A stretch of 49,254 bases of DNA from Candidatus Zixiibacteriota bacterium (GCA_036480375.1 JAZGGI010000043.1:1-49254); one strand, 5' to 3'; shown: positions 17,490-27,192, numbered from the stretch's first letter. Numbers and translations are program-made. The notes: generated from the sequence alone by a model not told the origin.

Positions 17490-19127
17490 TCAGTAAACGT
17501 ACCTTTTGATTTTTTTGGTGGAAGTTTTTTCAAGTTCCTCACGAGTATACCGGATATGTTTGACGCGCTTGAAATCGGCTATATCGGCGCAGAGACGGCG
17601 AATATCATTTCCAACGTTGGTTTTCAATTCATCGTCGGTTATATCTTCCGGCTTTTTGCCCAACTCCGCTTCGAGCAATTCAAAATTGGGATAAACCAGC
17701 GCGGCGACCTCTTCCCTGCCCGCATCTGATATTTTGCCGTAAACAACGACTTCCTGAATATACGGTGATTGCATCAACTGAGCTTCGATTTCCTCGGGAT
17801 AGATGTTTTTCCCGGCCGCCGAAACTATCAGGTTTTTGGCGCGACCGCAAATATATAAATAATTTTCGTCATCAAGGTATCCCAGATCCCCTGTATGCAG
17901 CCAGCCGTCTTTCCAGAGTTCGGAGGTCGCTTCGGGATTGTCTTCATATCCGGGAGTCGCGATCGGTCCTTTAACGATAATCTCACCGACACCGTTTTCA
18001 TTGGGGGAATCGATACGCACCTCGACGTTATCGAGTACCGGTCCGACCGAACCGAATTTGGGTTTATCGAGAGGATTGGCGGATATAACCGGAGAGGTTT
18101 CGGTGAGGCCATACCCTTCGATAAAGTTGAATCCAAGCAGATAGAATCCCTTTATGATTTCAACCGAGATGGGTGCGCTTCCGGAGACCATCAGGCGTAA
18201 ACTGTCGAGCCCGGCCTTTTGTCTGAGACCTGAAAATAATTTCCTCCCGGCGTTTTTACCTGTCAGGGAATATAGCGTTTTGGCGGTGTTCATAAGAAGA
18301 CCGAATAGGGCTCGCTTTGTGAACGGGGCTCTTTTTATGCCACTCAGAATACCCTGATATAGTTTTTCAAAAAGGAGCGGGACGCCGATGAAGATTGTAA
18401 TTTTGTGTTTTTTCATCCCTCCCAGAATTTCCCGGGAGTTTAGCTCTTTAATATAATAGACTGAGCAACCGTTTAAGAGCGGTGTGAGAAGCCCGCAGGT
18501 AGCTTCGAAAGTATGATGCAGAGGTAGTACCGATAAAAATTTATCACTTTGCGAAAAATCCATGCGCCGCAGGATGCCTTCGATATTGCTCAATAAATTA
18601 TTATGGGTCAGGATGACTTTTTTGGATTTTCCGGTGGTGCCCGAGGTAAAGATCAAAACCGCCGGATCGTCGCCGTTGTTTGAATAAGCTGGTTCAAAAC
18701 CGGATGTGTTATCGGTTGGGATGGTTTCAAGATTTATTAAATCCGGTGGATTGTCTATTTTGGACGCGACTCGCTCGGCGATCTCGAGGAATTTATGCGA
18801 AACAAATAACCGGGTCATGCCCGATTCGGAAAAGACGCGAACCAATTCATTTTCCTTGAGTAATGAATCAACCGGAATGACTTTGCCTCCCGCGGCGAGG
18901 ATCGCAAAATAGACTTTTCCCCACTCAGGACGGTTTTCCGATAATAATCCAATTGGTTCGAGAGGCTTGAGACGGCCAAGATAAGCGGCGCATTCGCGAA
19001 CCTTGATCCCCAATTGCGAATAGGTTAAATAGGCATCTTCCCCGGCCATCCCGACCGCCGGTTTATCGCCATATTTATCAACGGTCGCAAAAAAGCGGGC
19101 CGCGATATTTGGATGTGTAGTATTCAT
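17490..19127 (-). CDS. Long-chain acyl-CoA synthetase (AMP-forming)
   Basis: 545 aa. An adenylate-forming ligase that activates fatty acids with ATP and CoA. Visible core motifs: P-loop-like IFTSGTTGKSKKVILTHNN near 155-173, LPLHHTFEATCGLL, GYGLTETSPVIS, LHTGDLGYLDDENYLYICGR, and the C-terminal KNLIVSAAGKNIYPEEIE with its conserved Lys. Length and the LITTEK-like end (STKKIKRYVY) match bacterial FadD/Acs-type long-chain ligases rather than acetyl-CoA synthetase. First gene of the operon with yjbQ and mtnA. Chain-length preference cannot be read. Confidence 0.9.
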   Translation of the reverse strand: MNTTHPNIAARFFATVDKYGDKPAVGMAGEDAYLTYSQLGIKVRECAAYLGRLKPLEPIGLLSENRPEWGKVYFAILAAGGKVIPVDSLLKENELVRVFSESGMTRLFVSHKFLEIAERVASKIDNPPDLINLETIPTDNTSGFEPAYSNNGDDPAVLIFTSGTTGKSKKVILTHNNLLSNIEGILRRMDFSQSDKFLSVLPLHHTFEATCGLLTPLLNGCSVYYIKELNSREILGGMKKHKITIFIGVPLLFEKLYQGILSGIKRAPFTKRALFGLLMNTAKTLYSLTGKNAGRKLFSGLRQKAGLDSLRLMVSGSAPISVEIIKGFYLLGFNFIEGYGLTETSPVISANPLDKPKFGSVGPVLDNVEVRIDSPNENGVGEIIVKGPIATPGYEDNPEATSELWKDGWLHTGDLGYLDDENYLYICGRAKNLIVSAAGKNIYPEEIEAQLMQSPYIQEVVVYGKISDAGREEVAALVYPNFELLEAELGKKPEDITDDELKTNVGNDIRRLCADIADFKRVKHIRYTREELEKTSTKKIKRYVY

Positions 19128-19221
19128 CCGTTTTACTCATTTTCGGTTAATATTTTGGCCCGAGAAATATAACTAAGGCGTTCGCGAAACGAAAGGGTTT
19201 TATCTGACCAAAATAGGCAAT

Positions 19222-19256
19222 AAAAAAAACGCCGGATGAAAAATCAGCCGGCGTTT
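19222..19256 (-). terminator. Rho-independent terminator of the Ig-like lipoprotein gene
   Basis: AAACGCCGG/CCGGCGTTT, nine perfect pairs with a 12-nt loop; on the minus strand it is followed by eight T. It sits 21 bp past the stop codon. Confidence 0.85.
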
Positions 19257-19276
19257 AGAGTTAGTCTATCTATAAA

Positions 19277-21391
19277 TTATTCATAGGTTACCGAAGTCTT
19301 AAGTTTAATGCCGCCTTTTGGATCTGTATCTGTAACCGTAATTATCGCTGAAGTTCCGTTAGTGCTGTCGGCCGGAGCGGTAAACCACATACCAAATGCT
19401 TCACCGTATTGATTTGTTTCATCGGTGGCGACATTCATAGTACCATTTGAGATCGTAGCCGTCAGGGTATGGTCACCTAACGGATTTCCATATCTGTCGA
19501 GAATGATAACTTCAACAATATTCTCTGGCGTTCCATAAGGGATAGTTGACTCACGGAGCGTCATACTCGATTCTCCATAGTTGGCAATATCGGTATATAA
19601 TGTACAGGCAATTGTCGCTCTGGCCCAACCGGACTCAAAGGATAATTTATCTATTGCGCCAATGCCGTCATCGTTACCTCCCGGAGTAGAATAATCCCGT
19701 TTCAAAGGAATTATTGGTCTGTATTTCGTTTCAAGGAATGATGCATAACAGCCGTCATGAGTTGAGCCACCGGCTACAGAACCGTATGATGCTTCACCTA
19801 AAACTTCGGTTTCATCTTTTACAAAATTTCCATTGACATCGAGAACTTCAACAGTTACAGTTGCGATTCCATCCGGATCTGCATTTACACTAGCTGTATC
19901 TATTGACAGGTTAATTATAGCCGGTGGTGATGTATTATAGAAATAAGTTGAACAAACAACTGTTCCGCCTGAGGTTTCAGCCCATACCCAAACAACTCCA
20001 TCACCCTGAGGCGCTCCAGTGCGGAAAATGACCTGTGCCATACCTGTTGAATCCGAAGTGATGTTATAGGCATCAATGACGCCTTCATCGACAGTGAAAT
20101 AAACAACGACAGAATCCTGAACCGGGTTATGATAGACATCGGAAACAACGGCATCAACATATTGCTCACGATTGACCGTATTCCATCCGTCTATATTACA
20201 AAAATCAGCTCCTACTAATATATAATACGGAGGTCCGGCATAGACGGCGACAAATGTTGCGTTGGATAAAACTACACCGGAACTGGCGTATAACCTTAAC
20301 GTACCTGAAATCGTACCGGCCCATACCTGGGCGGTCGCAACACCTTGAGAATTGGTCATCATCGTGACCGGTCCGGCCCCGAGACCATTGATATTTTCTC
20401 CGCCGTCCGGACCATCGGCAATAATAAACTGCACCGGAATGCCTTCGGGTACGGTGTTGCCATTGGCGTCATAACAAATCGCCTCAAGATTGGTCATTTC
20501 AAGACCGCCGGTATGACGCACCTGGATGCCGGTCACATCGGTTGATATCTCAATGGCATGAACGGTTGCATTCGGAGTCAATTGAATTGAAGATTCGACT
20601 GAACCATCGAATGCCCCGGTGCCTGTAACGGTCGCTTTGATAAATGCCGTAGTAGCTTCCATCCCGGCCGTATAGGTAACTGTAACGCTTCCGTCAATAG
20701 TATAGGCCACGGCGGGGATAATTCCGACGGGATCCCAGGTTTCATTGGCATTATAATCAAACAGCAATGAATCGCCAAGGCCCCAGTAGCCATTGCCATC
20801 AACATCATCAAATTTTTCACCGGCGGCGAGTTTTACAATCGTTGAATCCGGCGCCACATTAGCGGCGGCATCGGTTACCTGAATGACGATCGTCGCGGTT
20901 GAACTTCCATCAGCCATAAGCAGAGATGGAGACATGGACATCGTAAGGTTTCCGCTTGTGGTTTGATTACCCGCGGCAACAATCAAATTGGCGTAAGGTG
21001 AAGATTCAGTACCATAGGCGCCGTATATTTGCATAGAGCCGGATTCGGCCGGAGTAAAGATCGTGGCGGCAATTCCCAGCGCATTTGTCGTCGCCGAGGG
21101 AGGATTGAAACTACCTCCGGTAACAGGCGTTACTCCAAAGGCTATTTCAATTCCTTCGATTGGATCGCCATTTTCATCGGTGACGGTAACTTCAACGATT
21201 GAAGTCATTCCTTCTTCAAAAGCGGCCGGATTGGCCGTGGGCTGGCTTAAGTTTACCTCGGATGATCCCGATCCACCGGAAGGAGTCGATGGTTGTTTTG
21301 TCGTTTCGCATCCCTGAAAGACAAACAGCGCCAGGAAAAGGGCGCCTACTGCCATAAGGAGCGAGTATTTAGAAATTGAGCGCAGAGACAT
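19277..21391 (-). CDS. Invasin-type Ig-like (Big_1) surface lipoprotein
   Basis: 704 aa with a type II signal peptide and lipobox VFQGC. A Ser/Gly linker is followed by tandem bacterial Ig-like group 1 domains of about 100 aa, recognised by repeated VEVTVTDENGDPIEGIEIAF, TTNALGIAATIFTP, YDANGNTVPEGIPVQFI, NSQGVATAQVWAG and ILDRYGNPLGDHTLTA. Within the second domain an insert DDVDGNGYWGLGDSLLFDYN looks like a calcium loop. Likely a lipid-anchored, rod-shaped surface protein used in adhesion or as scaffold. AGGGAGG precedes the ATG. It lies upstream of the pilus genes but has its own terminator. Confidence 0.85.
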   Translation of the reverse strand: MSLRSISKYSLLMAVGALFLALFVFQGCETTKQPSTPSGGSGSSEVNLSQPTANPAAFEEGMTSIVEVTVTDENGDPIEGIEIAFGVTPVTGGSFNPPSATTNALGIAATIFTPAESGSMQIYGAYGTESSPYANLIVAAGNQTTSGNLTMSMSPSLLMADGSSTATIVIQVTDAAANVAPDSTIVKLAAGEKFDDVDGNGYWGLGDSLLFDYNANETWDPVGIIPAVAYTIDGSVTVTYTAGMEATTAFIKATVTGTGAFDGSVESSIQLTPNATVHAIEISTDVTGIQVRHTGGLEMTNLEAICYDANGNTVPEGIPVQFIIADGPDGGENINGLGAGPVTMMTNSQGVATAQVWAGTISGTLRLYASSGVVLSNATFVAVYAGPPYYILVGADFCNIDGWNTVNREQYVDAVVSDVYHNPVQDSVVVYFTVDEGVIDAYNITSDSTGMAQVIFRTGAPQGDGVVWVWAETSGGTVVCSTYFYNTSPPAIINLSIDTASVNADPDGIATVTVEVLDVNGNFVKDETEVLGEASYGSVAGGSTHDGCYASFLETKYRPIIPLKRDYSTPGGNDDGIGAIDKLSFESGWARATIACTLYTDIANYGESSMTLRESTIPYGTPENIVEVIILDRYGNPLGDHTLTATISNGTMNVATDETNQYGEAFGMWFTAPADSTNGTSAIITVTDTDPKGGIKLKTSVTYE

Positions 21392-21448
21392 ATCGCCTCC
21401 CTATAATTTGTGATTCGTTTTTTACTAATCGAATTTGTTTATCACAAA

Positions 21449-21473
21449 ACCCCCGGATATTTAATCCGGGGGT
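21449..21473 (-). terminator. Hairpin terminator after pilQ
   Basis: ACCCCCGGAT/ATCCGGGGGT, ten perfect pairs around a 5-nt loop, with TTTTG after it on the minus strand. It ends the pilM-Q operon. Confidence 0.8.
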
Positions 21474-21489
21474 AAAACTTTTCATCCCT

Positions 21490-22842
21490 TTATGGGGTAT
21501 CTAAATTTTTATCAACCACGGCAAAGTCTTCGACTATAGTCGGAGTCACAAAGATAACCAAATCGCGGTTTTTGATTTCTTTCTTGGTATAGCTGAATAA
21601 CGCTCCCAGTATGGGAATATCTTTCAGAACCGGTATGCCAACTTCAGTTTCAACCTCATCCTGCGTAGTCAGACCGCCGATGACCGCCGTTTGGCCGTTT
21701 TGCACGACGACGTTAGTCTCAGCGTTACTGGTATTGATAATGACACCGTTAGGGTTAAACTCATAAGTCGAGCGTTCCGGAATCATGTGCATCAGGATTT
21801 TATCATCCGATGTGATATGAGGCGTTACTTTAAGCATCGTTCCGACTTCCTCAAAACTTATAACGGTGTTTCCGTTTTGGTCAAACTGCTTAATTGGAAC
21901 TTTTTGCCCCATCTGAATATTGGCTTCTTCATTATCAATCGTGGTAATTTCCGGGTGAGCGATAATTTTGCCGCGTCCTTCGGATACCAGTGCGGATATG
22001 GTAGCCTCCAAATCCCAATCGTCCTGTATGATTCTTGTCCAGAACTGACCGGAAGGTTTAGCGACATCATTCAATGTCTGCATCGTCCGTTGGCGGGTTT
22101 CGGCGACAACATCGCCGGCCCCGAAGCCATCAAGAATCATCTTATCATCGGATGGCAAGGTAGTGAAATCACCACCGGCGCCGTTCAATGTCCAATCAAT
22201 GCCGAATTCGGTCAATTCACTTGAGCTGACTTCCAGCATCTGGGCCGAAATTCGGATCTGTCGCGGGGGCGAATCGAGAGTGGTAACAAATTCAAGAACA
22301 CGTTCGATATTTTCAGGAATTTCCTGAAGGATTATCGAATTGGTGCGAGGATCGGCTGTCGCTTTGCCGCGATCTGTCAGCAATGACTGAACGGCGTCCT
22401 TTATGCTTTCCGAGGTTGAATTATTAATGCGGATAATTCGGGTTTCCAGCTCAGCCAGTTTCCGCTGATCAACGACATGTTGTTTTTCTTCGGTGACTTC
22501 CTTGCGGTAGTCGACCGCGGGCAGGACCCTGATATAACCTTCCTCTTCCTCAAAAACAACGGCCAGTTCGTAGGTGCGGCCGATTATTTCAAGAGCGTTT
22601 TGCCAGGTCACATTCTTCAAAGAGATAGTGACATTGCCCGATACCGCCGGCGCCACAACAACGTTGATGTTGCCATAATCCGCAAGATGACGGATTACGG
22701 AACGAATCTCGGCTGCCTGATAATTGAGCGTTTTTATGGGTTCGATCGCATCACCAGATTGTCCCGGGGAAATTGATACCATTGAAGTCATGAAAATCAT
22801 GATGCCGAAAAGTACCAGTGTAATTTTTCCGGTCTTATACAT
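21490..22842 (-). CDS. pilQ: Type IV pilus secretin
   Basis: 450 aa. The outer-membrane channel through which the pilus fibre leaves. After the signal segment, residues of about 35-110 form the STN/N0 domain (LNYQAAEIRSVIRHLADYGN ... VTWQNALEIIGRTY), about 130-195 the N1 domain (DPRTNSIILQEIPENIERV), and about 205-440 the secretin barrel (RGKIIAHPEITTIDNEEANI, VPVLKD-type motif IPVLKDIPILGALFSY, NRDLVIFVTPTIV). It lacks the N-terminal AMIN domains of classical PilQ; one AMIN domain is instead on the neighbouring pilP-like product. Last gene of the operon, 19 bp after pilP. Confidence 0.93.
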   Translation of the reverse strand: MYKTGKITLVLFGIMIFMTSMVSISPGQSGDAIEPIKTLNYQAAEIRSVIRHLADYGNINVVVAPAVSGNVTISLKNVTWQNALEIIGRTYELAVVFEEEEGYIRVLPAVDYRKEVTEEKQHVVDQRKLAELETRIIRINNSTSESIKDAVQSLLTDRGKATADPRTNSIILQEIPENIERVLEFVTTLDSPPRQIRISAQMLEVSSSELTEFGIDWTLNGAGGDFTTLPSDDKMILDGFGAGDVVAETRQRTMQTLNDVAKPSGQFWTRIIQDDWDLEATISALVSEGRGKIIAHPEITTIDNEEANIQMGQKVPIKQFDQNGNTVISFEEVGTMLKVTPHITSDDKILMHMIPERSTYEFNPNGVIINTSNAETNVVVQNGQTAVIGGLTTQDEVETEVGIPVLKDIPILGALFSYTKKEIKNRDLVIFVTPTIVEDFAVVDKNLDTP

Positions 22843-22861
22843 CGGAGTACCTCACTCTATA

Positions 22862-24610
22862 TTATTTTTCTTTTTCCAATTGTTTGACAATGGTTCGGCT
22901 CCAGCCGTATTCATTAAGCTGGAAATAAACCGTTTGTTTATTTATTTGACCAACGTATCCGTTTTTAACCTTGTCTCCGGTTTTCAGGATATACCCAATA
23001 CCGTCCAGATCTTCGAGCAGGGCCGCGTCTTTGCCACCCGGAGCCGCATCGATAATTCCGACCAAATTCATGGTCTCAATATTAAGAATCCTGGATAAAT
23101 CAGCGGGACCCAAATTCCGTTTGGTAACGTCTATTAATGTAGCGAACGGATCGCGAGCGGAAGCGCCTTTGTATTTGATGACCATTCTTTGAGGAAATTG
23201 AACGACCTGAGTCTGCTTGTATTTTGCCGACTTGGCCGCATCCCTGCGGAATCGAGAACGATCTTTCTTATCTTTTTCTTTATTGGCTTGTATCTCAACC
23301 TTTGGTTCATTTTTCGCGGCCGTTGGTTTGCCTGTATCCAGAGAGGCCAATACCGTTTCTTTTTCAGCCTTCTTTACCTGGACCGGTTTTGCCTTTGTTT
23401 CATTGCCAACCGGTTTCTTGCTGGCTATGGTGGCTTTTGGTTTTTCGACTTTCTGTTGTTTTTGAGCAACGGTAACTTTTGGATTCTCAACCGTTTTTGT
23501 ATCGGTAGATTTTACGGCAGCAATTTTGGTTTGCTTCTCCGGAATTTCTGATTTTTGGGCCGGTTTTTTATGAACGTCCTTGCTCTTTGATTCTTTTGAT
23601 TTCGGAGCGTCACCGGGAGTAGGAACTTTATTCTTCTGAGGAACGGCGGCAAAAGCCAAAGCCCGATTAACCGAATCGCCTTTTAGTTGTTTTACATTAA
23701 ATTTAGTGTTTTTGCTGGCCGTTTTAATCTCGGCAGTTTTTATCGAGCTCTTTTTGACTTCGGCCTTTTTCAGCGGTTGAGGTGATATAACCGTCAATTT
23801 TGAAATTGAGACATTAGCCTGCTTTGGTTTTTCCGCGACCGTTTTGGATTCTTTTACCATTGTTGGTTTGGACTTAGCCTTTTTGATTACAGGGCTGTTT
23901 TTGGTCTTATCTACTTTTGCCAGTGCAAGCTTTTCCTGAAGAGGAACCGGTTTTTCATCTATGGGCGAGTCATTCTTTTGCTTGATCTTTTTATTTTTCG
24001 CTTCAGTTTGAGCCAGTTGCTTTTCTGATTTATTCGCCTTTTGTATGTGGGCCAATTGTATTTCAGGTTTGGCAGCCGTTTTAACTTTAGTCTCCGTTTT
24101 TTTAGCTTTATTATCAGGAGTGACCATTTTTGCATCCGGTTCCGCTTTTGCGATAAAACCTGTAGCTCGAGGAGATGACCATTGGCTGAAGGTTTTCGTA
24201 CCGGCGTCAGAAATTAAGACTCGTACCGTATTGTCTTTTGATTCTACCCGATAGATGGATTCGGCTTTCAGGTCGAGAACTATCCGGACAACCTTTTCGG
24301 GATCGACCGAGTATTGAGAAGTGCGAATTGAAGTAATTATCGAAGTTGGAATGTCCTGGAACGATTTTTGAGGCAATGAATGCCGAGACGCCAAACAATC
24401 AATAACGATTCTGAAAGGTTTGCCCTCTTTTGCCTCAACCGACAGATGAGCGACCTGAACATGCTTATCAGCTTCAATCGATAGGACCGTGAAGTTCGCT
24501 TCTTTGGATAACCCCAGGCGGCCGATTTTCGCTGATGCGGCAAAAATATTGGCCGCGAATATTATTATGATTAACAATGCATATACTGAAATTTTGTATG
24601 TACGCGACAT
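22862..24610 (-). CDS. pilP: AMIN-domain/PilP fusion, type IV pilus assembly
   Basis: 582 aa from the ATG at 24610 (GGAGA upstream, 16 bp after pilO). A signal or anchor segment (LLIIIIFAANIFA) precedes an AMIN domain at about 30-150 (FTVLSIEADKHVQV ... FRIVIDCLASRHSL ... RTSQYSVDPEKVVRIVLDL), as found at the N-terminus of PilQ. Next comes a Lys/Ala/Pro/Thr-rich linker of about 300 residues that should span the periplasm and contact peptidoglycan. The C-terminal 100 residues are PilP-like: SARDPFATLIDV, IETMNLVGIIDA, DGIGYILKTGDKVKNGYVGQI. PilP tethers the PilN/O inner-membrane ring to the secretin. The PilP domain call is by pattern and operon position. Confidence 0.82.
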   Translation of the reverse strand: MSRTYKISVYALLIIIIFAANIFAASAKIGRLGLSKEANFTVLSIEADKHVQVAHLSVEAKEGKPFRIVIDCLASRHSLPQKSFQDIPTSIITSIRTSQYSVDPEKVVRIVLDLKAESIYRVESKDNTVRVLISDAGTKTFSQWSSPRATGFIAKAEPDAKMVTPDNKAKKTETKVKTAAKPEIQLAHIQKANKSEKQLAQTEAKNKKIKQKNDSPIDEKPVPLQEKLALAKVDKTKNSPVIKKAKSKPTMVKESKTVAEKPKQANVSISKLTVISPQPLKKAEVKKSSIKTAEIKTASKNTKFNVKQLKGDSVNRALAFAAVPQKNKVPTPGDAPKSKESKSKDVHKKPAQKSEIPEKQTKIAAVKSTDTKTVENPKVTVAQKQQKVEKPKATIASKKPVGNETKAKPVQVKKAEKETVLASLDTGKPTAAKNEPKVEIQANKEKDKKDRSRFRRDAAKSAKYKQTQVVQFPQRMVIKYKGASARDPFATLIDVTKRNLGPADLSRILNIETMNLVGIIDAAPGGKDAALLEDLDGIGYILKTGDKVKNGYVGQINKQTVYFQLNEYGWSRTIVKQLEKEK

Positions 24611-24626
24611 GGTCGATCTTCTCCGT

Positions 24627-25229
24627 TTATAAATCAAGCTCTTTGAGCCTTTCTTCGGCCTTGACATAATATGTGGACAGCGTAAAGTATGCCTTCATGG
24701 TGATCTCTTTATTGACCTTATCCGATTCGGAACCAAGATTGGCCGCCGTCGTCGCTTCCAGCTTGACATCGCTGACATTGACGATGAAGGGAAAATTGGC
24801 GATATAGCCGATAAACTTGCCGAATTCATGATATCCGCCTTCAAGCTCAATGTCATAACCGGCCACATTATAAAAGGACTCGGATTGAGTTTCCCGGGGC
24901 TCGATTGAGAGTATTTTGGTCCCGGTTAGAGATGACGCGGTGTGCAATTGAACCAGGAATGACGGCACCATTTTGACTTCCGGCAAGAGCTCCTCGATTT
25001 CCCGATATTTCGACAACAATGATTCATATTCGGCCTGCAAAGCTTCGAGGGATTTTGATTTCATCTCGACATTTCGCAGATTGGTAATCATCGTTTGATA
25101 TTCGCGCTGCCTGGATTCAATCTGGCTGGCCTGGGGAGTATAAATCCGCGAGTACCAGAAGTAGATGAAAATAAAAAAGACAACGCAAACCAACGCTATT
25201 TTTTGAACCTTGGGGTCCTTGAAATCCAT
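24627..25229 (-). CDS. pilO: Type IV pilus inner-membrane protein PilO
   Basis: 200 aa. A short cytosolic tip is followed by one membrane helix (ALVCVVFFIFIYFWY, residues 12-26), a coiled coil at about 35-80 (QREYQTMITNLRNVEMKSK ... YREIEELLPE), and a ferredoxin-like periplasmic domain (FLVQLHTASSLTGTKILSIEP ... FGKFIGYIANFPFIVNVSDV). PilO pairs with PilN in the alignment subcomplex linking PilM to PilP. Its place between pilN and pilP supports the call. Confidence 0.92.
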   Translation of the reverse strand: MDFKDPKVQKIALVCVVFFIFIYFWYSRIYTPQASQIESRQREYQTMITNLRNVEMKSKSLEALQAEYESLLSKYREIEELLPEVKMVPSFLVQLHTASSLTGTKILSIEPRETQSESFYNVAGYDIELEGGYHEFGKFIGYIANFPFIVNVSDVKLEATTAANLGSESDKVNKEITMKAYFTLSTYYVKAEERLKELDL

Positions 25230-25244
25230 CTCCCGTGATCTCCT

Positions 25245-25919
25245 CTAAAAACCGGCCAAGAGTTTGGGGCCGGATTCCTCTTCCAGAAGCTTTTTGAGAT
25301 CTTCATCAGATAAGTAATGCAAGGTGGCATTAATCTTAAAGGTATAGGCTTTTTGCTCCTGAAATTGAACTTCCTCAGTCGAGGCCATCTCAATATCACT
25401 GAAAAAATTAGAACGCATGATTTTGATCATGAAATTGGCCAGGGAATTTAATGTAAACGCATACCCCTCGATTTTTACCGGTCGAGTCGTAGGTTGTGCC
25501 TGCACTTTGGATGTTGTATCGGTTGGGGCCGGGGCTTTTGCTATTTCTTCGGAGAAAGTGGACAGCCACATAAATTCCGGAATCCGCCGAGAAACATCTT
25601 CCAGAATTCTTACCCAAACCGTACGGTGTTGGTCGAGTTTGTCGATCGCTTCCATGCGTTTGACGATTTTTTCTTTGACATCTATAAGCGCGTCAACAAC
25701 AGCTATATCTTTTCTCAATTGCTGAGTTCGAAATCTCGCGATTTTCATTTTGTCATCAAGCTCGCTTAGCTGAGCCATTTGATAAAATGAAATAACCGCA
25801 ATCATAAGAATAACGCCGGCCATGCCGCCGATGACATAATATCCTTTTTTGCCGATCGATATACCGCCGGTTTTTTTTCTGAATTCCTTTGGCAGCAGAT
25901 TTATTTGAATCATATCCAT
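25245..25919 (-). CDS. pilN: Type IV pilus inner-membrane protein PilN
   Basis: 224 aa. The N-terminal INLLPKEFRKK motif is the PilM-binding peptide typical of PilN. One membrane helix (VIGGMAGVILMIAVISFY) is followed by a coiled coil (KMKIARFRTQQLRKDIAVV ... VKEKIVKRMEAID) and a ferredoxin-like domain (WVRILEDVSRRIPEFMWL ... VKIEGYAFTLNSLANFMI). An acidic, Pro/Thr-rich insert sits near 135-145. ATG at 25919 or the in-frame ATG two codons later may serve as start; it begins 3 nt after the pilM stop. Confidence 0.92.
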   Translation of the reverse strand: MDMIQINLLPKEFRKKTGGISIGKKGYYVIGGMAGVILMIAVISFYQMAQLSELDDKMKIARFRTQQLRKDIAVVDALIDVKEKIVKRMEAIDKLDQHRTVWVRILEDVSRRIPEFMWLSTFSEEIAKAPAPTDTTSKVQAQPTTRPVKIEGYAFTLNSLANFMIKIMRSNFFSDIEMASTEEVQFQEQKAYTFKINATLHYLSDEDLKKLLEEESGPKLLAGF

Positions 25920-25922
25920 AAT

Positions 25923-26975
25923 CTACACCGCCTTCCTCATCGCCATTCCAATCGGCACTGCCAGGAGAGGAGCGATTTTTTCAAGTTCAAGGCCCATCAA
26001 TCTCTCGGGGTCATATTCCACGTTTCTCAGCGGGTTAAATATTTCCAGAGGAATTTGAAGTTTCGACTGCATATATTCGGGCAGATACGGTATTAACGCA
26101 CCACCACCCGAGACGACCATCCAGTCAATTGTTTCGGCATTGGATTGGGATTTGAAATAGTTGAAGGCCAGTTCCAATCCGTTAATAATGTCTTCGGAGG
26201 ATGAAACAATTGCGGCCTTAAGCATATCCTGGTCGATTGCCCCCTGCGTTTCGCCTCTTATGGCCTTGCTGGTCAATTCATGGTTCAGCCTGAATTCCTG
26301 CTGTACGGAATTGAAGATAGTGCGGGTGCCGATCGCAACGTCTCGGGTCGAGTGATAGTAGCCTTGATGAAGATATAAAACATTGGTCATATCCTGTCCA
26401 ATGTTAACCAGAGCGGTAGTTTTATTGGGATCAACTTCATAATTATTGACGTAGGCGTTGTAAACGGCGAATGCATCAGTATCAACAACAACCGGATTCA
26501 AACCGCAATCCATAATGAGTTCGAGGTATTGCTGTAAATATTCTTTTCGAGCGGCTACCAATAGAACTTCCATTTTATTGGTTTCCTCGTTTATCCGAAT
26601 AACATGATGATCAAGAGCGACATCTTCCACATCAAACGGAGATCTCTGCTCGGCTTCAAATAATATCGCCTGTTCCGCCTCAGCCCCCGTTTTTTTGTCA
26701 ATGACCAGCTTATCGGTTATCAGCGAATGGCCTGACAATCCGACAACAACATTTTTGGTGCTCATTTCACATTCATCCATAACGGATTGAATACTGAAAA
26801 TAACCGCTTCGCGGTCCCGAATCTCATCAGAAACGATTGCCTCGGGAGGTAATTCACGCATCGCCAGGGCATCAACCGCGTAACCGTTTTTGGTATGATT
26901 AAGCTTAACCAGTTTTATCGAGTTGGCCCCGATGTCCAGCCCAATCAAACTCTTACTGCCTCGTGAAAATATCAT
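25923..26975 (-). CDS. pilM: Type IV pilus assembly ATPase-like protein PilM
   Basis: 350 aa, cytoplasmic, actin/FtsA fold. The phosphate-1 loop IGLDIGANSIKLVKL is at residues 12-26. Further family landmarks are NVVVGLSGHSLITDKL, ILFEAEQRSPFDVEDVALDHHV, TTALVNIGQDMTNVLY (phosphate 2), and MVVSGGGALIPYLPEYMQSKLQIPLEIFNP (adenosine motif). PilM binds the N-terminal peptide of PilN and docks the motor ATPases, which are not in this window. First gene of pilM-N-O-P-Q. Confidence 0.94.
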   Translation of the reverse strand: MIFSRGSKSLIGLDIGANSIKLVKLNHTKNGYAVDALAMRELPPEAIVSDEIRDREAVIFSIQSVMDECEMSTKNVVVGLSGHSLITDKLVIDKKTGAEAEQAILFEAEQRSPFDVEDVALDHHVIRINEETNKMEVLLVAARKEYLQQYLELIMDCGLNPVVVDTDAFAVYNAYVNNYEVDPNKTTALVNIGQDMTNVLYLHQGYYHSTRDVAIGTRTIFNSVQQEFRLNHELTSKAIRGETQGAIDQDMLKAAIVSSSEDIINGLELAFNYFKSQSNAETIDWMVVSGGGALIPYLPEYMQSKLQIPLEIFNPLRNVEYDPERLMGLELEKIAPLLAVPIGMAMRKAV

Positions 26976-27165
26976 GGTCTCTCTTCTTATATTTGACTGT
27001 GTTTGTTCTATCTGTATATCGTCTTCTTAAGACAATTTATTTACCCAGATTAACGACAACCATACCGGCAACTTTTTTGCGCAATGTTTCAATTTTTACT
27101 TTTTTCGGCAATATAGGATTAACTCTTAACCTTTTTTGCTAATTTATTTCAAATCAATGTATTAA

Positions 27166-27192
27166 AGGGCCCCGAATGATACCCGAGGCCCT
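27166..27192 (-). terminator. Hairpin terminator after the pseudopilin gene
   Basis: On the minus strand AGGGCCTCG pairs with CGGGGCCCT (nine pairs, one G-U), then TTTAAT. It lies 37 bp past the pseudopilin stop. Confidence 0.65.
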
